NCBI GenBank assembly: GCA_963830385.1
Contig: CAWHMD010000006.1
Location: forward strand, 372,001 to 436,000
Length of the DNA stretch: 64,000 bases
DNA from: Bog-532 sp963830385
GTDB lineage: Bacteria; Actinomycetota; Actinomycetes; Streptosporangiales; Streptosporangiaceae
Direction of reading: 5' to 3'
Below the pieces are notes generated by a model. The model was not told the DNA's origin and ran no database searches. It saw only the letters and a list, made by a program, of their open reading frames with translations. The translations under genes were made by a program, and so were the position numbers. Shown here piece after piece: positions 23,667-32,691 of this stretch; positions within the stretch are counted from its first letter, which is position 1; each line of letters opens with the position of its first letter.

Positions 23667-24157
23667 CGGTCCGGCCGATCCGGCGGCTGGGCGACCCGGT
23701 CCTGCGCACCGCCTGCGAGCCGGTCACCAAGTTCGGCCCGGCCCTGGCCCGGCTGGTGGACGACCTGATCGACACGGTGCAGGTACCGGGCCGGGCCGGG
23801 CTGGCCGCCAACCAGATCGGCGTCGGCCTGGCCGTCTTCGCCTACAACGTGGCCGGCGCGCTCGGCTACGTGATCAACCCGGTCCTGACCACCGACGGCG
23901 ATGAGCAGGAGGGCCCGGAGGCCTGCCTGAGCATCCCCGGCATCACCGCGCTCCGGCGCCGGGCCGTGAGCGCGACCGTGACCGGCGTCGACCTCAGCGG
24001 CGACCCGGTCACGGTCAGCGGCGAGGGTGAGCTGGCCCGCGTCCTGCAGCACGAGACCGGCCACCTGCGGGGCGAGCTGTTCATCGACCGGCTGGAGCGC
24101 CGGGAGCGCGTCCAGGTCATGCGCCGGCTCCGCCAGCTGGCGGCCGCCGCTCGGTAA
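23663..24157 (+). CDS. def: Peptide deformylase
   Basis: A 164-aa metalloenzyme that removes the N-formyl group from new proteins. All three motifs are present: GLAANQIG (motif 1, about residue 50), GPEACLSIPG (motif 2 with the metal cysteine; EACLS rather than the usual EGCLS) and QHETGHLRGELF (HExxH, motif 3). The GTG start overlaps the PadR stop. A deformylase coupled to a PadR repressor is probably a second, inducible copy rather than the housekeeping one; a role in resistance to deformylase inhibitors is possible. Confidence 0.9.
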   Translation: MTVRPIRRLGDPVLRTACEPVTKFGPALARLVDDLIDTVQVPGRAGLAANQIGVGLAVFAYNVAGALGYVINPVLTTDGDEQEGPEACLSIPGITALRRRAVSATVTGVDLSGDPVTVSGEGELARVLQHETGHLRGELFIDRLERRERVQVMRRLRQLAAAAR

Positions 24158-24172
24158 AACTTGCCGATATGG

Positions 24173-24197
24173 AAACTTTGCGATTCTGGCAAAGTTT
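24173..24197 (+). promoter_or_regulatory. 25-bp inverted repeat, TetR operator
   Basis: AAACTTTGC (24173-24181) and GCAAAGTTT (24189-24197) are perfectly inverted around a 7-nt spacer, 15 bp upstream of the TetR ATG. The local AT content also marks the promoter. Confidence 0.7.
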
Positions 24198-24212
24198 ATC
24201 TAGAGTGGCGGC

Positions 24213-24824
24213 ATGGAGGTCAGTCAGGCGGCTCCGCTCGGCTTGCGCGAGCGGAAGAAGCTGCAGACGCGCGAGGCGCTGAGCTGGGCGGTGATCCGGC
24301 TGAGCGTGGAGCGGGGCTGGGGCAACGTCACGATCGAGGACGCCGCCGAGGCCGCTAACGTCTCCGAGCGCACATTCCGCAACTACTTCTCCAGCAAGGC
24401 CGAGGCGGTCGCCGCCCGGCACCTCGACCGGATGCTGCTGATCGCGGCCGGGCTGCGTGACCGCCCGCCCGCTGAGCCGCTGTGGGACGCGATCACCGGT
24501 GCCGTGCTGGGCCAGTTCAGGGGTGGCCAGCCGCGCGGCCGGGCCTGGACCGACGCCATCCAGCTGATGCTCACCGAGCCGGACGTGGCCGGCGAGATCC
24601 TCAAGGCGAACGCGGCCGCCCAGCTCGACCTGGCCGCCGCCGTCGCCGGGCGGACCGGCACCGACCCGGCCCGCGACCTTTATCCGGCCCTGGTGGCGGC
24701 GGCGATCACCGCCGCCATCACCACCGTCATGGACCACTGGCTGCACGCCGACCCGGCGGTCGCGATCGAGGCCTTGATGAGCGAGGCGTTCGGTCTGCTG
24801 CAGGCCGGACTGCCGATCCCGTAA
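24213..24824 (+). CDS. TetR/AcrR family transcriptional regulator
   Basis: A 203-aa regulator with the helix-turn-helix at about residues 15-60 (NVTIEDAAEAANVSERTFRN, YFSSKAEAVAARHLD). The C-terminal domain is of the mycofactocin/MftR-like acyl-TetR_C type (TTVMDHWLHADP). It precedes and is co-directional with the flavin monooxygenase 70 nt downstream and has a strong inverted repeat in its own promoter, so it likely controls both genes. Confidence 0.85.
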   Translation: MEVSQAAPLGLRERKKLQTREALSWAVIRLSVERGWGNVTIEDAAEAANVSERTFRNYFSSKAEAVAARHLDRMLLIAAGLRDRPPAEPLWDAITGAVLGQFRGGQPRGRAWTDAIQLMLTEPDVAGEILKANAAAQLDLAAAVAGRTGTDPARDLYPALVAAAITAAITTVMDHWLHADPAVAIEALMSEAFGLLQAGLPIP

Positions 24825-24894
24825 CCCGGCCCAACCACGCGCCCGTGCCGACCACGGGCTATCTCGTCATGCCCGCCAGAGAGGACTGATTCCA

Positions 24895-26456
24895 ATGATC
24901 AACGATGTCGTCATCGCCGGTGCCGGGCCCAACGGCCTGATGCTGGCCTGCGAGCTGAGCCTGGCCGGCGTCCGGCCGATCGTCCTCGAGCGGGAGCCCG
25001 AGCTCGCCGCCGAGCCGCGCGCGAACGGCCTGGTCGGCCAAGTGGTGCGGATGCTCGACCGGCGCGGCCTGTACGAGCGGATCACCGGCAGCAGCCGGCC
25101 GCCGGAGCCCAGCCCGGCCTACATGTTCGCCGCGATGCGCCTCGACCTGACCGTGCTCGCCGACAACCCGGTCTACGTGCTGCCGGTCCCGCAGGCCCGC
25201 CTCACCCAGGTGCTGGCGGAGCGTGCGGCCGAGCTGGGGGTGGAGGTCCGGCGCGGGCACGAGCTGACCGATCTCGCCCAGGACGACGAGGCGGTCACCG
25301 CCACCATCGCCGGCCCGGACGGCCGCTACCGGCTGCGGACCCGCTACCTGGTCGGCGCGGACGGCGGCCACAGCGTCACCCGCAAGCGCTCAGGCATCGC
25401 GTTCCCCGGCGTGACCAGGGACAACACGGTCTCACGGGCCGTCACCGCCAACCCGCCGGCCGACTGGATCGACCCGGCCAGCGGGGCGCTGAACGTCCCC
25501 GGGTACGGACCGGTCCCGCCGCTCCTGCACCACCGCACCGAGACCGGGATCTTCGTGTACGCGCCGTTCGCCGGACGGCCGGCGACGGTGTTCACGCTCG
25601 AGCTCGGCCTCCCCAACGACCCCGGTGAGCCGATGAGCCTGGCCGAGATGGAGGAGAGCATCCAGCGGGTACTCGGCCTCCGCGTCCCTCTGACCCCGGC
25701 CGGCGGTGACGGTCCGCAGCTGATGCGGCGCCTGGTCGGCACCAACACCCGGCTGGCGGAGCGGTTCCGCGACCGGCGCGTGCTGCTGGCCGGCGACGCC
25801 GCCCACGTCCACTCGGCGACCGGCGGCCCCGGGCTCAACCTCGGCCTGCAGGACACCATCAACCTGGGCTGGAAGCTCGCCGCCGTGGTCGGCGACGGGA
25901 CCCGGGACGGCCTGCTCGACACCTACGAGAGCGAGCGGCGGCCGGTCGGCGAGCGGGTGATCATGCAGACCCAGGCACAGGCGGCCCTGACCGCGCCCGG
26001 TCCCGACGTGACCGCGCTGCGGGCGCTGTCCGCCGAGCTGCTCACCGACCCCGCCAACGTCCAGCACATCGCGGAGACGATCGCCGGCAGCGACGTCCGC
26101 TATGAGACCGCCGGCCACCCGCTGGCCGGCCTGCTGCACCCGACCTGGATCTGCGCACCGCCAGCGGCCCGGTCCGGCTGGCCGAGCTGACCCGGGACGC
26201 GCAGCCGCTGCTGCTCGACCTGACCGAGACCGGGCTGCCAGCCGGCGGACCGTGGCGGCTGGTCCGGGCCCAGCCGACCGGGGCCGGGCCGGCGGGCGTC
26301 ACCGCGCTCCTGCTGCGGCCGGACACCTACGTGGCGTGGGCGTCCTCGTCGGCCCGGCCGGACGCGGCTGAGACCGAAGCACTGCGGGCGGCCGGGGAGC
26401 GCTGGTTCGGTCAGCCGGACGTGCCGGTTCAGCTGGCCGCGGGGCCGGGAAAATGA
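24895..26456 (+). CDS. FAD-dependent aromatic monooxygenase (PHBH/rifampicin-monooxygenase type), apparent frameshift
   Basis: Class A flavoprotein hydroxylase. FAD/NADPH motifs: VVIAGAGPNGLMLACELS (residues 5-22), the DG motif YLVGADGGHSVTRK (about residue 150) and RVLLAGDAAHVHSATGGPG (about residue 298). The frame breaks near nt 26137: PLAGLL continues as APDLDLRTASGPVRLAEL only after adding one base to GCTGCACCC. Restored length is 520 aa, normal for the family including the C-terminal thioredoxin-like domain. Related enzymes hydroxylate phenols, polyketides or rifampicin. Start ATG follows AGAGAGGA. Confidence 0.8.
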
Positions 26457-26500
26457 GGCGGACGCGGCCAGCGGCGAGTCGATCTATCCGGCCCAGCGAG

Positions 26501-26548
26501 TCCCGGGCCGAAGGCTCGGGCGAGTGGCCGGTCCTACGGCGAGGTACC
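26501..26548 (+). repeat. 48-bp direct repeat, left copy
   Basis: Matches 34156-34203 at 46 of 48 positions (begins TCCCGGGCCGAAGGCTCGGG). It lies 44 bp after the flavin monooxygenase stop, at the beginning of a 408-bp gap (26457-26864) in which I see no gene or RNA. Together the two copies bracket a 7.6-kb block of accessory genes. Confidence 0.8.
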
Positions 26549-26864
26549 GCCGCGGGTACCGGGGGGTCCAGGGGGGTCGTCCCATCCCGAATGGGAAAGC
26601 TCGACCCCAGGCCGCAGGCTGGTAATCGAACAAGTGATGCAGCTTTGAACGGCTCTGCGTCACTGTAACTCACGCAGCCAGCGAGGACCACCCCGAGCGC
26701 CGCCGGGGACGAGCACCGCCGCACTCGTCCCCGGTCCCTCCGCCTGGCACGGAAACAGCACCAACGGCGAGGAATGACCCACCCATCCAGCCCGCGCCGC
26801 ACCGGCGCCGCAACCCCGGCACCGCGCCGCACCCGCTAAATTCCTGTCACGAGATGCCGCTACA

Positions 26865-27551
26865 TCACGCAGGCCGGGCTGGGCTGGTGCAGACCCCCGC
26901 CCAGCTCTGCAGACCTGCATCGGCCAGTGACCCATACAGTGCGTCGGCGTCGAGCGTGCTACCCGGGACCGACGGGACGCCGACTACGAACAGCCCGGCC
27001 GCGCGGGCCGAGGCAGCTCCGGTCCGCGAATCCTCAAAGGCCACGCTGTGCGCGGGCTCCGCCGAAAGGTCCGCGCAAGCCCGCAGGTACAGGTCAGGCG
27101 CGGGCTTGGCCTGATCGACGTCATCGGCGGAGACCACGACCGTGAACAGGTCATTTAGGGCCGCCGAACGCAAGGCTGCATCGACGAAACGCCGCGGGCT
27201 GTTGCTGGCCACCGCGAACGGAATACCGCGATCACGCAACCTGCACACCAGGTCCCGGGCTCCAGGCAGCGCGGGCGCGCCCGCACTCAGCTCCTTCCAC
27301 ACCAGATCGGCGAGACGCTCGGCCAGCGCCAGACCACAGCCCGGCTTACCGAAATACTCCGCCATCGCTGCACCGCCGGCCTCCAGCGTCCCGCCGATGA
27401 GCAGCTGCTTCTCAGCGGTCCCGAAGCCAGATCCATGTTCGGCGAAGATGGCAGTTTCGGCTTTGGTCCAGCCGGACTCGGTCTCCACGAGCAAGCCGTC
27501 ACAGTCGAGGACAACCGCGTCGACCTCAAGGGGCATCTGGGCATCGGGCAT
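26865..27551 (-). CDS. HAD family phosphatase (beta-phosphoglucomutase-like)
   Basis: A 228-aa HAD subfamily IA hydrolase. Motif I DAVVLDCDGLLVETE holds the nucleophile and general-acid aspartates, motif II is VASNSPRR, motif III the lysine of DQAKPAPD and motif IV VAFEDSRTGAASARAAG. The cap domain lies between motifs I and II. The ATG at 27551 (or 27536) starts the domain; the frame extends upstream without homology. Codon use is less GC-biased at third positions than in surrounding genes, suggesting recent acquisition. Substrate is likely a sugar phosphate. Confidence 0.85.
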   Translation of the reverse strand: MPDAQMPLEVDAVVLDCDGLLVETESGWTKAETAIFAEHGSGFGTAEKQLLIGGTLEAGGAAMAEYFGKPGCGLALAERLADLVWKELSAGAPALPGARDLVCRLRDRGIPFAVASNSPRRFVDAALRSAALNDLFTVVVSADDVDQAKPAPDLYLRACADLSAEPAHSVAFEDSRTGAASARAAGLFVVGVPSVPGSTLDADALYGSLADAGLQSWAGVCTSPARPA

Positions 27552-27789
27552 CTCGGAATTAGACGCAAATCGCGCTGCGCGCCGCAAGCCAATTTCGCGG
27601 CTGCCGATGCGCCGTAGGCGGGAGCGGAGCAATTTACCCCAACGTCTGCAGCGAGCCGGGGCTGTCGGCCGTGTGGCATACGTGCCACGTCCCGCGATAC
27701 CAGCAGCATCGAAGCACGCCGGGAAGACCTGTGACCGCCATCCCCGCTGAGGGCCGAGCTCACGAGCGCGGCCGCTAGTCTGCCGGTTT

Positions 27790-28350
27790 TCAGGGTGTGG
27801 CGGGACTACCGGGATGATTGCCGGCCGAGCCAGCCAGCGTATGGGAGAGTATGGCGTCCACCACTTGGATAACTGGCTGCCTGGCGTCGATGGCGATCGC
27901 CCCGGATGCACGCAAGCGTTCTTGATATCCCGGCCGGAGGCGGCGTATGTACTCGCGAGAGTCCCCAGCCCTGCCCCACTCGTTGTCCTGGCGGGTTTCC
28001 AGCCGGGCCAGCATGGTCAGCTCGTCGATCTCCAGCAAGAACACCTGTGTGAAGCGATCGGCCAGGTCCAGCTGATTGTCCGCACCGCCGCACAGATGCA
28101 GCGTGGCGGGTGCTGCGGCGGCGATCAGCTCGTCCAGACGGCCCGGATCCCACCGCCAGCTATGCCGGGCAAGCCACGCAAAGTCCAGCTCGGCCGGCTC
28201 TTCTGCCACGACAGCGCCGGCCGCGTCAACAAACCGCGCAAGGAACGGGTCTTCGTCGTCATCAATGCACGCCAGGCCCCGCCCGGCAAACACGGCAGCG
28301 ACCGCGGACTTCCCGGCACCGGCACACCCGGTGATCAGCACTGCGCTCAC
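27790..28350 (-). CDS. P-loop kinase-like AAA family protein
   Basis: A 186-aa protein with a Walker A motif ITGCAGAGKSAVAAVF at residues 6-21, followed by an acidic strand CIDDDEDP and an adenylate-kinase-like layout (FLLEIDELTMLARLETRQDN, EYIRRLRPGYQERL). Such proteins are shikimate-kinase/cytidylate-kinase-like small-molecule kinases of unknown substrate. The GTG start overlaps the TGA of a reading frame upstream (GTGA), hinting at a coupled gene there. Composition resembles the HAD gene. Confidence 0.7.
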   Translation of the reverse strand: MSAVLITGCAGAGKSAVAAVFAGRGLACIDDDEDPFLARFVDAAGAVVAEEPAELDFAWLARHSWRWDPGRLDELIAAAAPATLHLCGGADNQLDLADRFTQVFLLEIDELTMLARLETRQDNEWGRAGDSREYIRRLRPGYQERLRASGAIAIDARQPVIQVVDAILSHTLAGSAGNHPGSPATP

Positions 28351-28670
28351 GGGTGTCCATCATCGGCATGGGCCTGAAGGCGGCGCAACGAGTTTGTTTC
28401 CCATGCGAACACAGGCTGCCTCACGTCCACAGGCACCGGCTGGTGTGCCACTAGCGCCGAATCAGCCGAGGCACCCTCATCGAGTACGGTTTCCTTGGAA
28501 GCGCCAGGCTGACCGCCTGGAACCAAACAGGCGAAGGCGCCGCCGTATTTCGTGTTCGCGGACGACGGCTGCCGCGTGCCGGTCGTTAATTTCGAATTCG
28601 TCGACGAGCCAATTGACGCGCTTCTTGAGGCTAAGGCACGCGGGAGCTGCCTCCAGCATCTCAAAACCAC
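28347..28670 (-). CDS. Doubtful reading frame coupled to the kinase gene
   Basis: A 107-aa frame whose TGA overlaps the kinase GTG by 4 bp. The overlap is the only positive sign; the sequence (for example LVAHQPVPVDVRQPVFAWET near the end) matches nothing I know, and a second minus-strand frame (28477-29106) and a plus-strand frame (about 28520-28678) are equally open. The 580 bp between 28351 and 28931 may be a decayed gene. Confidence 0.2.
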   Translation of the reverse strand: MVLRCWRQLPRALASRSASIGSSTNSKLTTGTRQPSSANTKYGGAFACLVPGGQPGASKETVLDEGASADSALVAHQPVPVDVRQPVFAWETNSLRRLQAHADDGHP

Positions 28671-28861
28671 TGACTAAGGTCTCGTCCCGTGATGACCGGT
28701 ATACGTGCCATGAGGCTCCGATGCCGGTCCGGTCTGTGGCTCGCACAGCCCGAACGAGTCTGTGCAGGCAAGCTATGGCCAGGCCTACGGCGTTACTCCC
28801 AGCCGCACGCTCGCGAAGACTAGGCGTCGCTCCGGAACAGTGATTCGAAGGTCTCGCACGC

Positions 28862-28894
28862 GCGGAGCGCCGTCCCCCGGGGACGGCGCTCCGC
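28862..28894 (-). terminator. Strong palindromic terminator-like hairpin
   Basis: GCGGAGCGCCGTCCCC (28862-28877) and its exact complement (28879-28894) form a 16-bp stem with a single central base, 37 nt after the stop of the minus-strand membrane protein gene. GC-rich, without T-run; likely an actinobacterial terminator. Confidence 0.65.
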
Positions 28895-28931
28895 AAGGAC
28901 GCGCGGCCGGTACTCCGGCCCGGACCTGCGT

Positions 28932-29549
28932 TCAGGCGGCGACGGGCTGCGGTTCGGCGGCCGGAACCTGGACTGGCTGGCGCAGCGTAATCACCCCGAC
29001 CGTGAAGAGGGCGATGAACAGCAGGTAGTCGGGCAGCAGGGAGATCGCCCCCTGCAGTCCGGCCGCGCCGAGCAGCCCGCAGAAGAAGAGCACCCCGACC
29101 CACCACGGCAGCGTGCGCGCACGCAGCACCCCGATGCCCAGGCAGATCAGGCCAACCACGACGCCGATCAGCGCCACCGACTCGTAGATCGTGAGCCCAG
29201 TCGGATCGCTGGCCGGGACGCCACCGTGGTGGACCAGGTACGGCTTGATGAACGCCTCGATGACGCCCTCACCGACGTTCAGCATCACCATCGCCACAAA
29301 GAATCCGACGTACCCGATCGTGATCAGCGTTCGTGAACGCCCGCGGAAGCTGAGCAGCACCGGCATGCCGAGCACGATGAGAACATCGCCGCCGACCGCG
29401 ATGCCGTTATAGAGCGACCAGTGCGCATCGGCGTAACGCGCGTCGCCGGAGCCGTGCACGAGCAAGCCGGCCGCAAGATAGCCAAGCGTCGCGACGATCG
29501 TGCCGATGATGAGTGCCCAGCCGCCGAGGCGCTTGAGTGTGATGTCCAT
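28932..29549 (-). CDS. DUF4386-like multi-pass membrane protein
   Basis: A 205-aa protein with about six transmembrane segments: residues 9-30 (GWALIIGTIVATLGYLAAGL), 47-68, 78-98, 128-150, 155-175 and 178-195. The ordering and the HWSLYNGIAVGGDVL loop are reminiscent of DUF4386-type proteins, but I am not certain. GGAAGGAC precedes the ATG; a longer upstream frame is not supported. It is divergent from the histidine kinase gene, 200 bp away, and may be under that two-component system. Confidence 0.6.
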   Translation of the reverse strand: MDITLKRLGGWALIIGTIVATLGYLAAGLLVHGSGDARYADAHWSLYNGIAVGGDVLIVLGMPVLLSFRGRSRTLITIGYVGFFVAMVMLNVGEGVIEAFIKPYLVHHGGVPASDPTGLTIYESVALIGVVVGLICLGIGVLRARTLPWWVGVLFFCGLLGAAGLQGAISLLPDYLLFIALFTVGVITLRQPVQVPAAEPQPVAA

Positions 29550-29749
29550 GGATGTCCTTCCGCGAGGGCCGCCATCCGCGGCCGATGGCACCAAGCGTCG
29601 GCCAGCACCGCCCTCCCCGCCGTCCGGCGCGAGTCGCTCCCCGCTGCGCCGCAAGTCGCGAGTTACGCGGCGACGTTACCTACTGCGGCAGCAGCCGCAT
29701 CCATCTCACGGAGGAGGACATCGGCGCACGGCAGCGATACGTTGCGCTC

Positions 29750-30910
29750 ATGCGATGGTGGACACCGGCCAAGGTCGACGGCCTGCTCGCGCTGGCACTG
29801 ACGGTCTTCGCGCAGCTCAACCTGCGCTTCCACCTAGACCAGTCGACAACGTACGGGCCGGCCTTCGCGACGGAGGTGACCACGGCGGCGGCGACCGGCG
29901 TTCTCGCGCTGCGGCGTCGGGCGCCGCTGCCGACCATGGTCGCCGTGGCCGCCGCGGTCGGCGGGCCCGAGCTGTTCACACACCTCACGTTCACGCTGTG
30001 GGGCGATTTCCTGCCGATGCTCGTGGCCGCGTACTCGGTTGCCCGCTACACCGAGCGCCGCGCCGCGTGGACGGGCCTCGCGGTGGCAGTGCTCACCGTT
30101 GTCGTGGTGATGCTGCGGGTCCCAGAGGCCGGGACGACCGCGAACATCCCCTTCGCCGCCATCCCGCTCGCGGCCGTGTTCAACGTCGGCCGGGTACTTC
30201 GCCGCAGGGAGCATGGCCATCGCGAAGAGCGCGACCGGGCCGAGCGACTTGAGCGGGAACGGGACGCGGCCGTGGCCGCGGCGATCTCCGACGAGCGCAG
30301 CCGGATCGCCAGGGAACTGCACGACATCGTGGCCCATTGCGTCAGCGTGATGGTGGTCCAGGCGGGAGCGGCAGAAGACCTGCTCGACCGCGATCCTGAT
30401 AAGGCACGCGCGCCGCTGGCCCTGGTCCAGGTGACCGGGCGGCAGGCGGTCATGGAGCTCAGCCGCATGCTCGGCCTGCTGCGGGACTCGTCCAGCTCGC
30501 CTGATCTGGTGCCGCAGCCTGGGACGGCCGAGCTGGCCGAGCTCGTGCGCCACATGACCGAGATCGGACTCCCCGTCGAGCTCTCCGTCCACGGCACGCC
30601 GCGGCCGCTGCCCCCCGGCCACGCCCTGACGGTGTACCGGATCGTGCAGGAGGCGCTGACGAACTCGCTCAAGCACGCCTCGCCGACGACCGCCACGGTG
30701 GCGGTGCGCTACGACAACCAGAGCGTCGAGGTCGATGTCCGCGACACTGGCCGGGCCACGCCGGGGCCGGCGACGGCGGCCGTCGCGGTCGGACACGGGC
30801 TGATCGGCATGCGCGAACGGGTAAACCTGTTCGCGGGGACGCTGAACATCGGGGAGAACCCGGGCGGCGGCTTCGCGGTGCGGGCGTGCCTGCCGGTGGA
30901 GGCCTTGTGA
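29750..30910 (+). CDS. Two-component sensor histidine kinase (NarL/DesK type)
   Basis: A 386-aa membrane kinase. The N-terminal ~140 residues hold about four to five transmembrane helices; the HisKA_3 dimerisation box ERSRIARELHDIVAHCVSVM carries the phospho-acceptor histidine (about residue 195); the HATPase region has an N-box (VQEALTNSLKHASP), GHGLIGMRERV and a G-rich end (GENPGGGFAV). ATG at 29750 is used; GAGGAGGA lies 32 nt upstream, too far for a standard RBS. GTGA overlap with the response regulator gene. Confidence 0.9.
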   Translation: MRWWTPAKVDGLLALALTVFAQLNLRFHLDQSTTYGPAFATEVTTAAATGVLALRRRAPLPTMVAVAAAVGGPELFTHLTFTLWGDFLPMLVAAYSVARYTERRAAWTGLAVAVLTVVVVMLRVPEAGTTANIPFAAIPLAAVFNVGRVLRRREHGHREERDRAERLERERDAAVAAAISDERSRIARELHDIVAHCVSVMVVQAGAAEDLLDRDPDKARAPLALVQVTGRQAVMELSRMLGLLRDSSSSPDLVPQPGTAELAELVRHMTEIGLPVELSVHGTPRPLPPGHALTVYRIVQEALTNSLKHASPTTATVAVRYDNQSVEVDVRDTGRATPGPATAAVAVGHGLIGMRERVNLFAGTLNIGENPGGGFAVRACLPVEAL

Positions 30911-31575
30911 TCCGGGTTCTCCTCGTCGACGACCAGGCGCTTGTCCGCGGCGGTTTTCACTCGATCCTGGACGGACAAGAGGACATCGAGGTCGTCGGCG
31001 AGGCGGCGGACGGGGCGGAGGGAATCGACCTCGCGCTGGCCACCAGCCCCGACGTGATCCTCATGGACGTGCGGATGCCGCGCATGGATGGGATCGAGGC
31101 CACCAGGCGGGTGCTGGCCGACGGCCGGGTGCGCACCCGCGTGCTGGTCCTCACCACCTTTGACCAGGATGAGTATGTCTACGCGGCGCTGCGCGCGGGG
31201 GCGAGCGGGTTCCTGCTCAAGAGCGCACCGACGCGCGAGCTGGCCATGGCTATCCGCACGGTCGCGGCCGGCGACGCGCTGCTCGCACCGGAGATCACGC
31301 GCCGCATGATTGAGGAGTACGTGCGGCGTCCCCGTGCGAGCGGCGACGCCGCCCAGCGCTGGAGCGCACTGACGCAGCGCGAGCTGGAGGTGCTCACCCT
31401 CGTCGCACGCGGCCTCTCCAACGCCGAGATCGCCGCCGGCCTGTTCCTGAGCGAGCTCACGGTGAAGAGCCACGTCACCCGCCTGCTGACCAAGCTGGGC
31501 CTGCGCGACCGGGTGCAGGCGGTCGTCTTCGCCTACGAGTCCGGCCTCGTCCAGCCGGGCGGAGGCGCCAGTTAA
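30907..31575 (+). CDS. LuxR/NarL family response regulator
   Basis: A 222-aa response regulator. Receiver domain at residues 1-120 with acidic pocket LLVDDQ, phospho-acceptor Asp in DVILMDVRMPRMDG (about residue 53) and the conserved Lys in FLLKSAP; LuxR helix-turn-helix at about 155-215 (ALTQRELEVLTLVARGLSN, then LSELTVKSHVTRLL). GTG start overlaps the kinase stop. Partner of the preceding kinase; signal unknown. Confidence 0.95.
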   Translation: MIRVLLVDDQALVRGGFHSILDGQEDIEVVGEAADGAEGIDLALATSPDVILMDVRMPRMDGIEATRRVLADGRVRTRVLVLTTFDQDEYVYAALRAGASGFLLKSAPTRELAMAIRTVAAGDALLAPEITRRMIEEYVRRPRASGDAAQRWSALTQRELEVLTLVARGLSNAEIAAGLFLSELTVKSHVTRLLTKLGLRDRVQAVVFAYESGLVQPGGGAS

Positions 31576-31576
31576 C

Positions 31577-31758
31577 CTAGGCAGGAGACTGGTCACCCGC
31601 AGGTTCGCGCTCAATTTGCTCGATGGTGGGCAGATTGGCCTGCAGCGGCTCGGGCAGAGAGCGCGCGAGCTGGTACTCGGCGATACCGAACGGGCGCGCG
31701 TTGTCCCTCAACGCGTACTCGGGACGCCGAAACGAACGATCTGTTTGCTCACGTGAGG
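31577..31758 (-). pseudogene. C-terminal remnant of a DUF1016 (YhcG-like) PDDEXK nuclease
   Basis: No start codon, but the minus strand reads RRPEYALRDNARPFGIAEYQ followed by LARSLPEPLQANLPTIEQIE and a TAG at 31577-31579. The EYALRD...PIGVAEYQL...LPENLQ..LPTIEE pattern is the well-known C-terminus of YhcG/DUF1016 nucleases, often found in defence and phage contexts. Only about 60 residues remain. 31760-32086 upstream holds nothing I recognise. Confidence 0.6.
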
Positions 31759-32086
31759 AACCCCTGTCGGCCGATCGCCCACGAATAATCGGCAGGGAGC
31801 CTTTAGCGCCTCGACAGAACCTCCACTCATCGGCATGAGCGCGCTAAAGCCGACTGGGGTGCGTAGATCTGGGTCTTCCGGGTCGTGTGGCAAGTCCGCT
31901 TACCCGCTGGCGCGGGCCGCCTTCCTTTATTTCCCGTGACCGGCCAGCACCCCGCCGTACTCCGCGTCCCGCCCCGGTACCGGTCCGCACCACCCCACCG
32001 CGCCGCCTACGGCACGGCCCCTGCCTGTGTCGCGGTGTTGCCGGAGCTGCCGAAGTTTCCCCGACGGTTCGCTGAGGTCATGGGTT

Positions 32087-32120
32087 GCCGGCGATGCCGG
32101 CTATTGCCGGTGATTGCCGG
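32087..32120. repeat. Iteron-like array of four GCCGG boxes
   Basis: GCCGG occurs at 32087, 32096, 32106 and 32116 within TTGCCGG(C/T)GAT-like units of 9-10 bp. Regular one-turn spacing suggests a protein-binding array, for example an operator or origin relic of a mobile element. Confidence 0.4.
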
Positions 32121-32342
32121 AGAAAGCTCGTTCCAGTGACCAGCAGCGGGCGGGTGTGGCTACAACGACTGCCATGCCTGCCTCACCAGCAACACCTGCC
32201 GCGCGCCGCAGCGATGCCGGGACCATCAAGCTGACCGAACGGGACATCACCGGCCCGCCGACCTCACCGGCACCCGGCCATCCGGGCCCTCCCCGGTCAG
32301 GCCATCAGCCCGGTCGCGCGGCGGCCCCGTCTGGCGGGACCT

Positions 32343-32537
32343 GTGGCTGGTCCCGGCCCGGATCCGCCACGGCCGGCCACGACGGCTGGCCGCCGCGCGC
32401 TGATCGCCGGGCTGCTGTCCCTGCTGATTCTCCTGCTGATCCCGGGACAGGCTGCGGGCCCGGCGGTGGTCACCGGGCTGGTGATCTGGTTTTTGTTCTC
32501 TGCCCGTGCGGACCTGGCGCCGCCCCCGGAGCGATGA
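32343..32537 (+). CDS. Possible small single-TM protein
   Basis: A 64-aa GTG-initiated frame with one or two hydrophobic segments (LIAGLLSLLILLLIPG and VVTGLVIWFLFSA). The hydrophobicity pattern is convincing but there is no clear RBS and the frame continues upstream. Located just before the dispersed repeat that truncates the recombinase, so it may be a leftover of the mobile element. Confidence 0.35.
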   Translation: MAGPGPDPPRPATTAGRRALIAGLLSLLILLLIPGQAAGPAVVTGLVIWFLFSARADLAPPPER

Positions 32538-32543
32538 AAATCA

Positions 32544-32691
32544 TGCCTCCGGCGGGGGCGCTCTCGACTCTGGGATGGAGGAAAAACCAAAACCCTCAGG
32601 GCCTGGCCCCTCCCGCTGTCGCCGTCGTCCCGCCAGCCGATCAAGCGGGCCGACGGCGACGGGATGGACCAGGCCGGCCCGCATTGTGCGA
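32544..32691 (-). repeat. Dispersed hairpin element, copy B (short form, inverted)
   Basis: Reverse complement of the ends of copies A and C with about 70 bp of the middle missing. GTCGCCGTCGTCCCGC pairs with GCGGGCCGACGGCGAC at 15 of 16 positions to form one long hairpin; outer CATCCC/GGGATG extend it. It abuts the truncated 5' end of the serine recombinase. Confidence 0.75.

Noticed and set aside
26501..26548. Left 48-bp repeat as a tRNA 3' end (classical attachment site)
   Set aside because: No cloverleaf, T-loop GTTCGANTC or CCA end can be drawn here.
28477..29106. 209-aa minus-strand frame upstream of the kinase
   Set aside because: Runs through the strong terminator hairpin and the end of the membrane protein gene; only the last third looks protein-like.
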